From positions 1,984,001 to 2,048,000 of the forward strand of contig JACZZP010000002.1 in the NCBI GenBank assembly GCA_015183035.1: 64,000 nt of DNA, written 5' to 3'. The position numbers and the translations under genes are program-made. Position 1 is the stretch's first letter, and each line of letters begins with the position of its first letter. The notes under the pieces were generated by a model. It worked only from the letters and a program-made list of their open reading frames with translations. It ran no database searches and had not been told where the DNA came from. The DNA comes from Meloidogyne chitwoodi. Its lineage: Eukaryota; Nematoda; Chromadorea; Rhabditida; Meloidogynidae. Shown in pieces: positions 23,936 to 35,489 of this stretch.

Positions 23936-26900
23936 TTAAATAAGCCTTTCTTCTTTTCCAAATGTAGCATTTATTATTTGTTGTTGTTGTTTATTATTAT
24001 TTGTTGAAGAAGATAATTGAGGAGAAGTTGGTTGTTTACTGTATAATGATGTTTGTGTACTTGAATAATTTATTGATGTTTGATAATTATTATTTTCTCT
24101 TTGTTGTGTTTGCATTTCATATGCTGCTGGCTTAAAAATAATTTAATTAAATTAAAGTAGACAATGGAATTTATTTTTATTTAATTTTTAAAATAAATTT
24201 TAGAATTTTTGATAATAATATTTAAATTTTATTTTATTAAATAAAATTTTTTAATATAAAGTGGAGCCAATATATTTGTAAAATTCTATTAAAAAAACTA
24301 AAAAATAAGGTCAACAAAAAATATAAAATTAATATTGAATTTAAAAAAATATTTAAAAAATTAAATGTTTGTATTTTTAGACAGTTTTTTCTTTATCCCT
24401 TATGCATCGAGTTTAATAAATAAAATATATTTTTACTTGATATTTTCCGTGAAGTTGTCTACTTCTTTTTACATAACGAGCAGAAAATATACTTCCAAGT
24501 GCAATTGTGACAAGCAAAACTTTAAAAAAAAATATTTTAATAGAATATTTAGAATTAAAAAAATATATTTAAGGATAATTATCATAAAAATTAAAAAAAC
24601 ATTAAAAAAATATTTTATAAAATATTTAAAAATAATTTTCCCAACTAGTAATGATGCTCAATAATACAAATATTCGAAGATTATCTGAAGAACTTGTTGT
24701 TGTTGAATATTTAGATGTCCTTTTCATTGATTCACCAATATCCTAAAATATAAATTATTTGTAATTTTATGATTACACTCATTTTGGCACTGAAACGTCC
24801 ATAAATTTAAATAATTAATTACCTTATTTCCATTTAAATTTCCTTCATCAATAGAATTTTCTTTTTGTTCATTACCTCTATTTTCAATATTATTTTCATC
24901 TATTAATTCTTTATTATTTTCAGTTTTATCTTTTGTATTATCCCTATGAGAAGTCAATTCATCCAAATCTTCCAAGTTATTACCCATTGGAGGAAATTCT
25001 AATCCTTTTTGATGTTTTTGATGTAAATGATCAATAACTTCATTTTTATTAATTGTTGGAGCATTTAAAGTCTAAAATTAAAATAAATAAATTATTATTT
25101 AAAATTATAAAAAAATTAAGAAAAAACTCTTTTTGAAAAATATATATTTAATTTAAAATTAGAATTAAATATAGCTAATAATAAGAATTATAAAAAGAAA
25201 GAAAAAAGGCAAAACATTTTGTTATTTTAATTTTCAATGTTTTTTAACTAAATTTATTTTATTAATTTTGGCAGTGAAATGACCTATATAAATGACTAAC
25301 ATTTATAATAGGGAATATTGTAGTAGATATAAATTCATTATTTGTTTGTTGTTCTGTTATTTTAGATGTTAGTATTTCTTCCGTAGATTGAACAGGAAAA
25401 GAAATTCCATTAAATGGAATAATATTTTGTTGTGTTGTTTCTTCTTTTTGTGAAGGCTAAAAAATAATTTAAAAAATATTCTTTTTAATTAAATAACCTT
25501 TTCAATAATAATAGATCCATTATTAATAGGTAAATCAGTATTTAAAGAAATATCTTCATTATTATTATTACCCAAATGCATTGTAACCCTTTCAAATCCA
25601 TTATCTAATTCATCACGTCCATTATTTAATTTTCCAAAATCTTCAAAATTAATTATTGTTGTTGTTTGTAAAGGTAAAGTAGAAGAAGAAGAAATATTAT
25701 TGGAAAATGCAAAAATGTTTTCTTAAAAAAATAAAAATTAAATAGTTTTAATAATTTCTTTTTATTTTGGGACAAAATGTAAATTGATTTTTTAAAATTC
25801 AAAATTATATTTAAATTATTTTTAATTTTAAATATAATAATTACCTTCTTCAGTGAAGAAATGAGGTGTTGTTATTATTGAAGTTGTAGTAGTAGTACTA
25901 TTATTATTTAATTCCTCAATATTTTTAGTATTATTTTCTTCCAAAAATTCTTGTTTTTCAGTTGTTCTAATTTCTTAAAAAATTTAAATATTAAAAAAAT
26001 TTAATTTATTTTAAATCAAATTAAGAAATCAATTTAAGGTAAAAAGAATATCCAATATTTTAAAATTAAAATTATATTTAAATTATTTAAAAAAAAATAA
26101 AATTTCTCTCTTCTCTTACCATTATTATTATTATTTATTAATTCTCTTGTTGTATTAAATGTTTCTGAAACATTTCCAAAATTTTCAGAAACATTTAAAA
26201 TTTGTTTGTTTTTATTAAAATGTTCAGGTAAACTTTGTTTTACTAAAAAAGGTTTATTTTCTTTTTCTTCAAGTTTTGTTGTTGTTTTTAAAGTTGTTGA
26301 AGGTATTAATAATAAATTAATATTATTAATATTTGTTGTAATTAATTCTTCTTTTTTATTATTATTAAATTTTTGATTTAAATATTTTTTATTTAATTTT
26401 GTATTATTTTTAAAATAATTTATTTGATGATAATGCATTTTTTTATTATTTTCATTTAATTCATCTCCTTTAAATATTTTTAATGTTTCAGCATCATTTG
26501 AGGGATTTTCTTAAAATATTTTTAATTAAAAAATATTTTTTTATTTTTTTAAAGTCAAATAATTATAAAATAATTAATTATAATTATTTTTAAATTTACC
26601 AATAATTTCCAATCCCATTCCAGTAAATAAAGGAAATTGAGGAGTATTTATTACATGTGTAATATTATTAGTATTAGAATTATTAAAATGCCTGAAATAA
26701 ATAAGAATATTTAAAATAAAAAATAGTTAATTTTTTTCTTATAAAATTAGTGAATATTTTAAATTTTTTTGATACTAGAAAGCTTATAGGAAATTTAAAA
26801 AATAATTTTTATAAATTATTTATAATATGTATAATAGTTAATTTTTTGAATTTATTTTCCAATTAAAATTGAAAATTTATTTACCTAATTTTTGTTTCAT

Positions 26901-27739
26901 TTTTTAAATTCCTCAATATTTCCACATTTTCAACTAATTTTGTATTATTATTATTTTCTATTTGTTTTGTATTATTATTATTTTTATTATTTTCTTTTTC
27001 TTCTTTAAATTCCTCTGCTGTAATTATTGATGCTTCTTCTTCTGCTTCTCCTAATAATCCTTCAAGAGATGGTTCAGAAGTATTATCATTATTAAAATTT
27101 GTAGAAATTTCTTCAATTTCTGTCCTTGTATTTGTGTCATTTAAAGAATGTCTTTGTAACTAAAAATATTTTTTTAAATAATTATTTAAAAATTCAGTTT
27201 CAGTTGATATTAGAGGTTTATTTGACCATAATTTTCTAATTAATTTATTCTAATAATTTATTTTCCATTTTCCTTATATTAAATTAAATTCTCTATCGAA
27301 TGATACCAAAAATAGCTTAAAAGGTCAATCCGTTCTCGAGTTATAAGACTGGCACTGAAACGTCCCAGAATTATTTAAAACTTTTAGAGAAATTAAAAAA
27401 AGTTTTCAAATTGATATTTTTCTCAATATTTTAAATATTCCTATTATTTTTAAAATAAAAATATAATAACATGTTCTGCTGAAGTTTTATGTCTTTGTGC
27501 AGGAACCATTGGCGGCCGAAAAATAGGGAAAGCTATTGGAGTGTCTAAACTTTCTGTGGTAATTATTTGGTCGATAAATGAACATAAAACTAAATATTAA
27601 ATTTAATTTATTTTAAAAATTGGAAAATATTATTAAATTGTTTTGTTTTTTTTTTGGCCAAAAAATCAAATTTTTCAGATTTTAAAAAAAATAAAAACTA
27701 ACAAATAAAAATAATAAATCCAAATGTTAATATTTGCAT
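23936..27739 (-). CDS. crb-like: Crumbs-like apical polarity membrane protein, 681 aa
   Basis: Twelve exons (27739-27703, 27589-27471, 27159-26885, 26691-26600, 26509-26120, 25973-25845, 25721-25498, 25456-25301, 25071-24823, 24742-24646, 24519-24437, 24130-23936) join in phase. Residues 1-17 are a signal peptide. The extracellular part (about 18-580) is Asn/Thr/Glu-rich and low-complexity, with no cysteines or EGF/laminin G domains. One transmembrane helix follows (about 581-603). The 78-residue tail has the two Crumbs marks: a juxtamembrane LHGKYQPAAYE, corresponding to the FERM-binding R-G-T-Y-x-P segment, and a C-terminal EERLI, the PDZ ligand that binds PALS1/Stardust. A role in apical polarity is inferred from these. 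The EGF-free ectodomain is like short CRB3-type proteins, but much longer. Confidence 0.72.
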
Positions 27740-30700
27740 TCTTTTGTTGGTTGTTAATTTAAAAAAAAATAATATTATAATTAATATCAATAATAATAAT
27801 ATCTCATATTTAAAGATATTAATAAAATAGCCTTAAAAAATAAATAAATATTTAAAAAAAATTAATAAAATTTTCTAAAAATAAAAAAATACAAAAATAA
27901 ATATATTTGTAAATTAATATTAATGAGATCATTTTGAATAAAAAAAGTAAAAATATTAATAAAAATCGTTCTTTTCGAATTAAATAAAATAAAAGAGACT
28001 TTCCCTGAATTTTAGGGTATTTTGAAAAATAATAATAAAAATCCCCCAAAATCCATAATTTAATTTCTAATTAATTTAAACAAAAAAATAAATTTTACAA
28101 GAAATAAATAAATAAAAATATTTAGAGCTCTCAGAAAATAGTTAAAAAAAAAGGAAGAAAAAAGTCTCTTCTTCTCTTCACTGAAAAGACTCCCCTCTTC
28201 TCTTATTTTCAGTTGTTGTTTTGTTCTCTTTAAAATCCACCACTCTATTTATTCCTTTTATTATAAAAATAAATGTTAGGCCAGTTTTTGTCACACAAAT
28301 CTCTAAATCAAGTGTTGCAGAGTAAAAGAAAATTATTTAAAAAAAAACAAAAAAATGAACGGGGAAAAAAGATTAAAAATATTTATATATAATTATTTAG
28401 ATTATAATTTTTAAAGTATTAAAATAAATAAATATTTGCTAATTATTTAATATTTTAAAGGTTTTAAAAAATAATAAAATTAATAAATAATTTATTGAAA
28501 AATAAATAAACTTTAAAAATTATATAATTAATATCCACTGATTATTATTGATAAAAATTAAATTGTACGATAAAAAATAGAAGCTTATTTTTTATTAAAA
28601 ATGACAAAAGAATGGGTTCAATAATAACAAATGTTCAGGAGAAAAATTTAAAAATTTTTTAAAAAATTAAAAAAATAAAATTAGCTAAAAGTCCCCACTT
28701 TATTAAATTAAATATTCTTAACTTCTTCTTTAACATAATTAAATTAAAATAATTTTTAAAAGAAAGAAAAATATATTAAAAATATTCCTCCTTCAAAAAC
28801 AAAAGTATCGTCTCTAATTAATAAAAAAAATAACAGACATAAAAATATATAAACAACAAATATATAAATAAATAAATTACTTAATTGCTCATTAGAATTC
28901 TCTTATTTTTTTAAACAAAATAATATTTTACATGGAAATCGGAGAAATAAAAAGAGTAAAAAATAATTTGAGTACCTCCTTATAAATAATTGAAAAAGTA
29001 AATAATTAAAAGACTACTTAATATAAATTAATTTATTTATTTTTTATTAAAAGTAAAAATTATATATAATTTTAAAAATTAATTAAAATTAATTTGCTAA
29101 TATTTAATAATTGTTGTTATATATTAAAATAAATAAAATAACAATTATTAATTAAAAACAAAAAATATAATTTAAAATTATTAAATAAAATTTGTTAAAT
29201 CTTTTGGGCACAAAAGTCCGCAAGTTTTGTCCGCAAATAATAATATTTATTTTTTCAAAGAAATTTTTTAAAAATAAATAAATTTATTTATTAGTATATT
29301 TTCCACAAAGATTATAAAGGATTATTTTAATAATAATTTTTAGTAATTTTCCAAAAGAAATAAACTTTTCCAAAATTAAGAAAAATAAAAATTAACGTAC
29401 AAAAATAAGATTAATTAAATTTAAAAAAATATTAAAAAATTTTTTAATTAAAAAATTGAACTAAATAATAGTACAAAAATATAATTATTTTATTATTTAT
29501 TTGTTCTCTTTTAAGTAATAAAAAGCACTAATAAACTTAAATTAATTGTTTTACTATAAAAGCCTAATTTTGGAAAATAACAACTACAAAAAAATAATTT
29601 TCTCATGTTTTTATTCTCTTTTATAATAAAATAAACTTGTTTTTAGCTTTTATACTCTTTTTTTAGTAAGTAATTAAATTATAAGAGTAAGGTTTAATTA
29701 AAATAAAAATTTTCGGATTTTTTATAATAATTTTAAAAAGGTAAAAATTAATTTATTTATTTATCTAAAAAAAGTAAAATCCCCTCCGTTAAATTTTTCC
29801 GAAAAATAATAATTAAATTTAATAAAAATTTAATTATAAATGCTAGGCCAAATAGGTAAAATGTTGCAAAAAAATTTAAAAAAAATTAAATTTTAGTATT
29901 TATATGTTAATAATATTAAAATTAGACAACAAAAAAATAAAAATATATTAAAAAATAAAAGACTAAAAATTAAATGACGCCTTTAAAAACAAAGAAAAAT
30001 TTTTTGATCACAAATTTAGCGAGAGCAAAACATAAAAATAAATTAAATAAAAATTATAATTAATTAAATAAATATACAAGTTTTAAAAAATATAAAAGAT
30101 GTGTGCAGGTGTTTTGTTCAGAAGAGAAGGAATTTGAATTCTTTTTTTTTCCCTTTTTTAAGTTGATGACCTAGCGAAAAATCGATTAGTTAATTTTACT
30201 TTACTACAAAATGAATGACCCGCGCGAGAAATTAAAAAATTAGAAAAAAAGAAAGTTTGAATATTTTTTAAATTAATTATTGATTTTTATTTAATTAAAA
30301 TTTTAAGGGGATAGAGTAATTGATAATTATGTATTTTTAATTAAATCCCATCTTTCAAATATTTTTATCCTCTAATAGGCCTCCGTCTAAATTAAAGAAA
30401 AGGCTTCTAATGACAAAGGGCCTCTATTAAAAAATATTTAAATACATAAATGAAAAAAATATAATCTCTCACTCACTATAAGGTTCTCCTCTCATTTTTA
30501 AAGAAAATAAAAATATACTAATTCTTTTCAATAAATTTAAAAAAATTAGCAAAACAACAGAGGATGTAGCCATTCATTAAAATCAAATTTTTGTATAAAA
30601 ATATTATTAATAAAAATAAAAAAAATATCTTGTAATTTAAGACAGAAAAAACTGCACAATAAACTAAGCGAATAGAGGTCATACATCTGCGTCCTTCAAA

Positions 30701-30996
30701 TAAGCAAACCAGTCACAGTGACATAGTCCCCCTCTTTTTTTTACCCTTTTTTACTGTCTTTTTCACACTTTTACATACACACAGTGATGGGAAGGAATAA
30801 TATAGAAAATATCTACTGAAATTATATACTATTGAATGACCATCACTCTTCAAATCAATATAAAGAAGTTTAAAAAAAAGAAAAAATAAAGTTTAGAAAA
30901 ATTAAAAAAAAATATTTAGAGTTCAGAATTCAATAAAAAGATTAAAAATAATAATTTTAGTAATTCTACATAGACAACATTTTTTTTTAATTTTAA
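27740..30996. other. Long A+T-rich intergenic region
   Basis: About 3.2 kb between two minus-strand genes with no supported exon. It must hold the Crumbs-like promoter and the 3' flank of GUF1's side. A pyrimidine-rich stretch lies at 28150-28260. A fragment with GTCCGCAA motifs lies at 29205-29245. A possible degenerate element with CAGTGATGG and CCATCACT ends lies at about 30784-30848. Confidence 0.5.
29205..29245. repeat. Solo end of a GTCCGCAA-type foldback element
   Basis: Reads GGCACAAAAGTCCGCAAGTT then GTCCGCAAATAAT. The same subrepeat forms the arms of the elements at 42509-42896 and 60451-60823. No inverted partner was found nearby. Confidence 0.45.
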
Positions 30997-33900
30997 TTAT
31001 TTTCTCATAACATTAAGAAAAGCTTGATGTGGTATTTGAACGTTTCCCACATTTTTCATTCTTTCTTTCCCTTCCTTTTGATGTTTTAATTTTTTCCCAA
31101 GACGATCAGCCACAAGATTTCCTAAAAACAAGTTCATTAATTTTTAATTGAATTATCTCACTTTTATTAAAATGCACCTCTCTAGGCTACTAGGGGACAA
31201 AAACAGATGGGAGACGAAAAAATAATACTAGGATTATTTATAGGTAAATAATAAAAGAAAATGTCCTCTATATTTTCAAAAAATAATTTTATTAATCATT
31301 CTCTTACCTTTTAAAAGTCCAGTAAAATCTTTTTTAATCGGTTTAATCATTGCTTGTGCTATTGCCTTTTTTGATGTTCCAAAAGAAGCTCTTATTGTAA
31401 TTGCATATTGTTGCCATGGAATTTCATTCTTAAGTTTATTAACCATCTGAGTCGCTCGTTTTCTTGCAATTATACTTGGACATATTAATGATAATTCTTC
31501 AATTTGTTTATCATTTATATAAATACATATTTTCTCTAATTTACATTCTTTATAACCTAAAAATATTTAAAAATATTATTTAGAAATTTAAATATTTTTT
31601 AGAAGGTCAGTTTTTATTGTTTTCCCTTAAAAACAAAACTTTCTGCAAGAACAAATTAAATAGCACAACAGAGATTCGAACCTTTGACTTTACACTTACA
31701 AACTAAACATTTTCCAACTAAACCAAAACATCGATATATTGCTTTCAATAAATATCATTATTAAATCTCCTTATTATTTATAAAAAATCCTCCTTTCTTA
31801 CCATCGTCTTTTATATCAAAAGAAGCATAACCACTAGTAAGTCGTTTTAAATCATCAAAAAAGTCAACAATAATTTCCAATAAAGGTAACCAAAAATTAA
31901 AAAATAATAAAATTTTATTTAAAAAAACCTCCATTTAAGAAGCATTTTTGTTTCATCAATATACATTGTTTCAACATTTTCACCTCTTGCATTCTCACAT
32001 AATTTATTAATAGATTGAAAATATTCAGCAGGAGTAACAATTGTAACTAGAGATACTGGCTCATGATAACTTAAAAAAATTATTTTATTTATTTTTTAAA
32101 ATTAATTTTGAAAATTAAATACCAAACAATGTCTGTTGGACAAGCAGGAAAAGAAGAAGGTTTTGAAATTATAACTTGATCTTTTCCACCAAAACGTTTT
32201 TGCCTAATTGATTCATTGTCAACAACATCTAGAATTTTTAAATTAATTTTATTAAAAGAATTAAAAAACAAACCAGCCAAATATTCAACTGTTGGTGAAG
32301 TGAAAACTGCCAATTCGCCATATTCCTTTTCTTTAAAAAATCAATCATTTTTATTAAAAATTTTAACAAACCCAAACGTTGGCCAAATATTTCCATATGC
32401 AAATTTCCCAAAAATAAGAAAAATTTAAAATAAAATATCTTTTTTTTTAATTTTTGCTTACCAACAAAGCCAACCCTCCATCCCTGAAAAAATAAAAATT
32501 TTAATTTACCAAAAAGTAAAAACCTAAATATCAAAAATGAAAAAACAAACTTGTCCAAAAATTGCACTAGAATCTGTTTCAAGTTCAACTGACGAATCAT
32601 TCAAACAAAGATTTTCGACTGCTTTCTAAAAAATATTCTTTTTCTAATACTTTAAAAAATTAAAAACATTTAAAAGTTCAAATTTTGAAGATTCTGTTGG
32701 AAAAAGTCCAGCATAAACAGTCGGTTTTATTTTATTAATTGACATAAAAGGCTGTAAATCCTTTTTATTTCCAGCTTCAAAAACTGTATCACCAACAATA
32801 ACATCTTTAGGAGATTTAATTCCACAATATACATAACCAACTTGGCCTGTATTCAAGGACTAAATTGGGGAAAAAGAATATAATTTTCATTAAAAAAATA
32901 AAACCTCACATGGAACCATTTCTGGATGTAAAATTCCAACTTGTGAAACAGTATGAACACGTTCAGAATCATTAAAAAATTGAATAGACATTCCACGTTT
33001 TAATTTTCCCTGTTTGACAACCATAAGTAAAACAACACCATGACGTAAATCAAACATAAAAATTGCAAAAATAAATTTGAAAAATTTATTTGATTTAATG
33101 TTCTATTTTTGTACTAATTCAGTTAAAAATTTCGCTATTAAATAATAATAAAATACCATGAATCAAACACATGTGCTTGAAAAGGCTCAGATTCATTTAC
33201 TTGTTTAGGTGCCGGAACTTTCTCAATAATTGCATCCAAAATTAAAGGGACATTTAATCCCGTCTTTGCAGAAATTCTAATAATTTCTTCTTTTTTAAAA
33301 TCAAAAAGTGTTTGCATTTGTCGTTCAATACGTTCAACATCTACAGCTGCCATATCTATTTTATTTATTACAGGGATTATTGGCAATTCTGCTTGGAATG
33401 CATCCCAAAAATTGAAAATTGTTTGAGCTTGTATTCCATAAAAAATTAAAAAAAAATTAAATAAAAATTATAAAAAACTGAATTGGCAGCAACTAAAAGT
33501 AGAGCCCCATTACAGGCAACTAGAGAACGCTTGACTTCAAAACTAAAAAAAAATAAAAATTTGTTTAATAAATAAGAAAAAAAAATTGCGGACTTGTCTG
33601 CATTAAAAATAATGAAAAAAAAGTTTGTTGAAAATTAGAAAAACAAAAACAAATAAAATACTTAAAATCAACATGACCAGGTGTGTCAATCAAATTGAGC
33701 ATATTGCCTTTATAAAACATGGTACAAGTTTGGGCTTTTACCTAAATAGAATAAATAATTTTATGTTTTAAAAAATAAGGAATAAATATAAAATAAAAAA
33801 ACAAAATAACGAACTAATTAAAAAAAAATTAAATAATAAAAACAAACGGTAATTCCACGCTCCTTTTCAACTTCCAATTTATCAAGATATCTCTGTTCAG

Positions 33901-34343
33901 AATCAGATGGAATTACATTTGTTAATTGTAGCAATCGATCAGAAAGTGTACTTTTGCCTAAATATTTTTAATTTAATTATAAAATTATTATATAACGTTT
34001 ATTATAGAAGTAGAAATTAAAAAATAGAAATGGAACAGTACAAAAATTAATTTAAGAAATCTAAAAAATCCAAAAAAAAATAAATTAAAAAAAATAACCA
34101 TGATCAATGTGTGCAATAATTGCAAAGTTTCGAATTTTATCTAAAATATAATACAATTAATTTTTTAAATTTAATTAAAAAACCTGGAGTGTATTTATTC
34201 AAAGATTTGAGTAGCACATTTTCCAAAAGCTTTTCAATTTTTGCCTCACTAGAAAATAATAAGTGTTGTTGAATAAATATAAATTTTGAAGGGGAAGATA
34301 ATCTTTTTAATGAATAAATATAATATAATTGAAATTTTAACAT
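30997..34343 (-). CDS. guf1: Mitochondrial translation factor GUF1 (EF4/LepA), about 659 aa
   Basis: Seventeen exons. The GTPase binds mitochondrial ribosomes and back-translocates or remodels stalled complexes. The N-terminal 50 residues are basic and hydroxylated, fitting a mitochondrial presequence. Visible motifs: [20 protein letters not shown] (G1), RGIT (G2), DTPGHVDF (G3), NKIDM (G4) and SAKTG (G5), then the EF4-specific GQGWRVGF and GNLHMEIF segments and the C-terminal [18 protein letters not shown] with a final AFL. Phases agree throughout, but four introns (33438-33478, 33056-33156, 32408-32461, 31891-31928) have no AG at the required acceptor. The intron at 31557-31801 holds a tRNA-like sequence. 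It is divergent from the kinase at 35490, with about 1.1 kb between the two starts. The start is the first Met in frame. Confidence 0.9.
31661..31733 (-). pseudogene. tRNA-like sequence (degenerate, Thr-UGU-like) in a GUF1 intron
   Basis: On the minus strand TGGTTTAGTTGG (31725-31714) matches a Pol III A box and GGTTCGAATCT (31682-31672) a B box/T-loop, at tRNA spacing. The anticodon loop would read TTTGTAA (UGU). The acceptor stem and anticodon stem pair poorly, so it is a pseudo-tRNA or a tRNA-derived SINE head. Confidence 0.55.
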
Positions 34344-35489
34344 TTTTTCTTGTAAAAAAGACTAAAATTCTAAATTAAAAATTATTTAAAGTACATATAA
34401 ACGAAGGAGAATCTCCGGCCGCGACAAATAGTAGCAGAAAATTCGTCCAAGGCCGATTCATTGTTAGGCCGATTTGTCGCAAGGCAGATTCGTAACTGTA
34501 TTTTATTAAAAATTTATATAAAAATTTTTTTAAAGTCTAATTTCTTTCCTTTCCGATATATTTTTAATAAAATATTTTATTTATTTATTTCATTCTATAT
34601 TAATAAAAATTTCAAATTAATCATCAAAACGATTAATTTTTAATCAAAAATTTTAAAATAAATTTAATAAAAATAAATTTATCCTCATTTAAAAACTATA
34701 ATCTTCTCTTTTTTCTTTATTTTCACCTTTATATTGATTTTTATTTTTCTCATTAAATAATATCTTTTTTCACGTTAACTCTCCTTTATTCCTTTATATC
34801 CGCTTTTTGCTTTCTCTCAAATAAAATTCCTCTTTTGATTTAAGCACTCAATCCAGCTGTACCCCCCTTCATTTATTCAACCTTAAAATCAGCCTGAATT
34901 CTTTTTTGTTGAAGAAGAAAGAAAAGCAGGCGCTCATCAATTTTCTTCTATTGTGCCTAAATATCCTTTATATTTTGCCTGTTCTGCTTTTATCCAATTC
35001 TCGATTTTCTTTTTCTTTTAAAATATTATATTTTTAGTTGACGCTATGGCCAGTTGCCTTTAAACATTCATTTCTTGCTATTACTTTTACTTGGCTTATT
35101 TTGATCGTAAGATTAAATATGAGAGAGAAAAAGAGGAAAAAATAGGAGGAATTTGACGGACAATCAATTGAATTCTAAAAAAAAAGTTTCACAAATCCGT
35201 TTTTGAAAAGACAAGAAAAAGGAAATTTTTTGAAATTAGATAATCATCTCATCCTGTTGCCAAGAACACTTTTTTTAATATTTATTTTAAAATAAAACCT
35301 GACTTTAAAACTTAAGGTTTATTTATGTGTTTTAAAACTTTATGTTCAAATATTATTAATAATCTTTAAATAGAAAAATTATATTTTTGATACTAAAATT
35401 AATAAAATAAATTTTTTTATTAAATATTAAAAAAAGACAAAAATTAAAGAATTAAAAAATATTCTTAAAAATAGATTTTATTTAATTTT
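34344..35489. promoter_or_regulatory. Divergent intergenic promoter region, GUF1 / CLK kinase
   Basis: About 1.1 kb between two outward-facing starts, so both promoters must lie here. No exon was found. Pyrimidine-rich patches run from 34690 to 35060. A repeat with AGGCCGATT subunits lies at about 34405-34500. Confidence 0.5.
34405..34500. repeat. Palindromic repeat with AGGCCGATT subunits
   Basis: GCGACAAAT faces ATTTGTCGC across about 40 bases, with GGAGAATCTCC on the left and three AAGGCCGATTC-like subrepeats between. The architecture resembles one arm of the subrepeat foldback elements elsewhere in the window. Confidence 0.5.

Noticed and set aside
30784..30848. Possible small MITE with CAGTGATGG and CCATCACT ends
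   Set aside because: The ends match only over 8-9 bases and no 8-bp duplication is present; kept only as a note in the intergenic entry.
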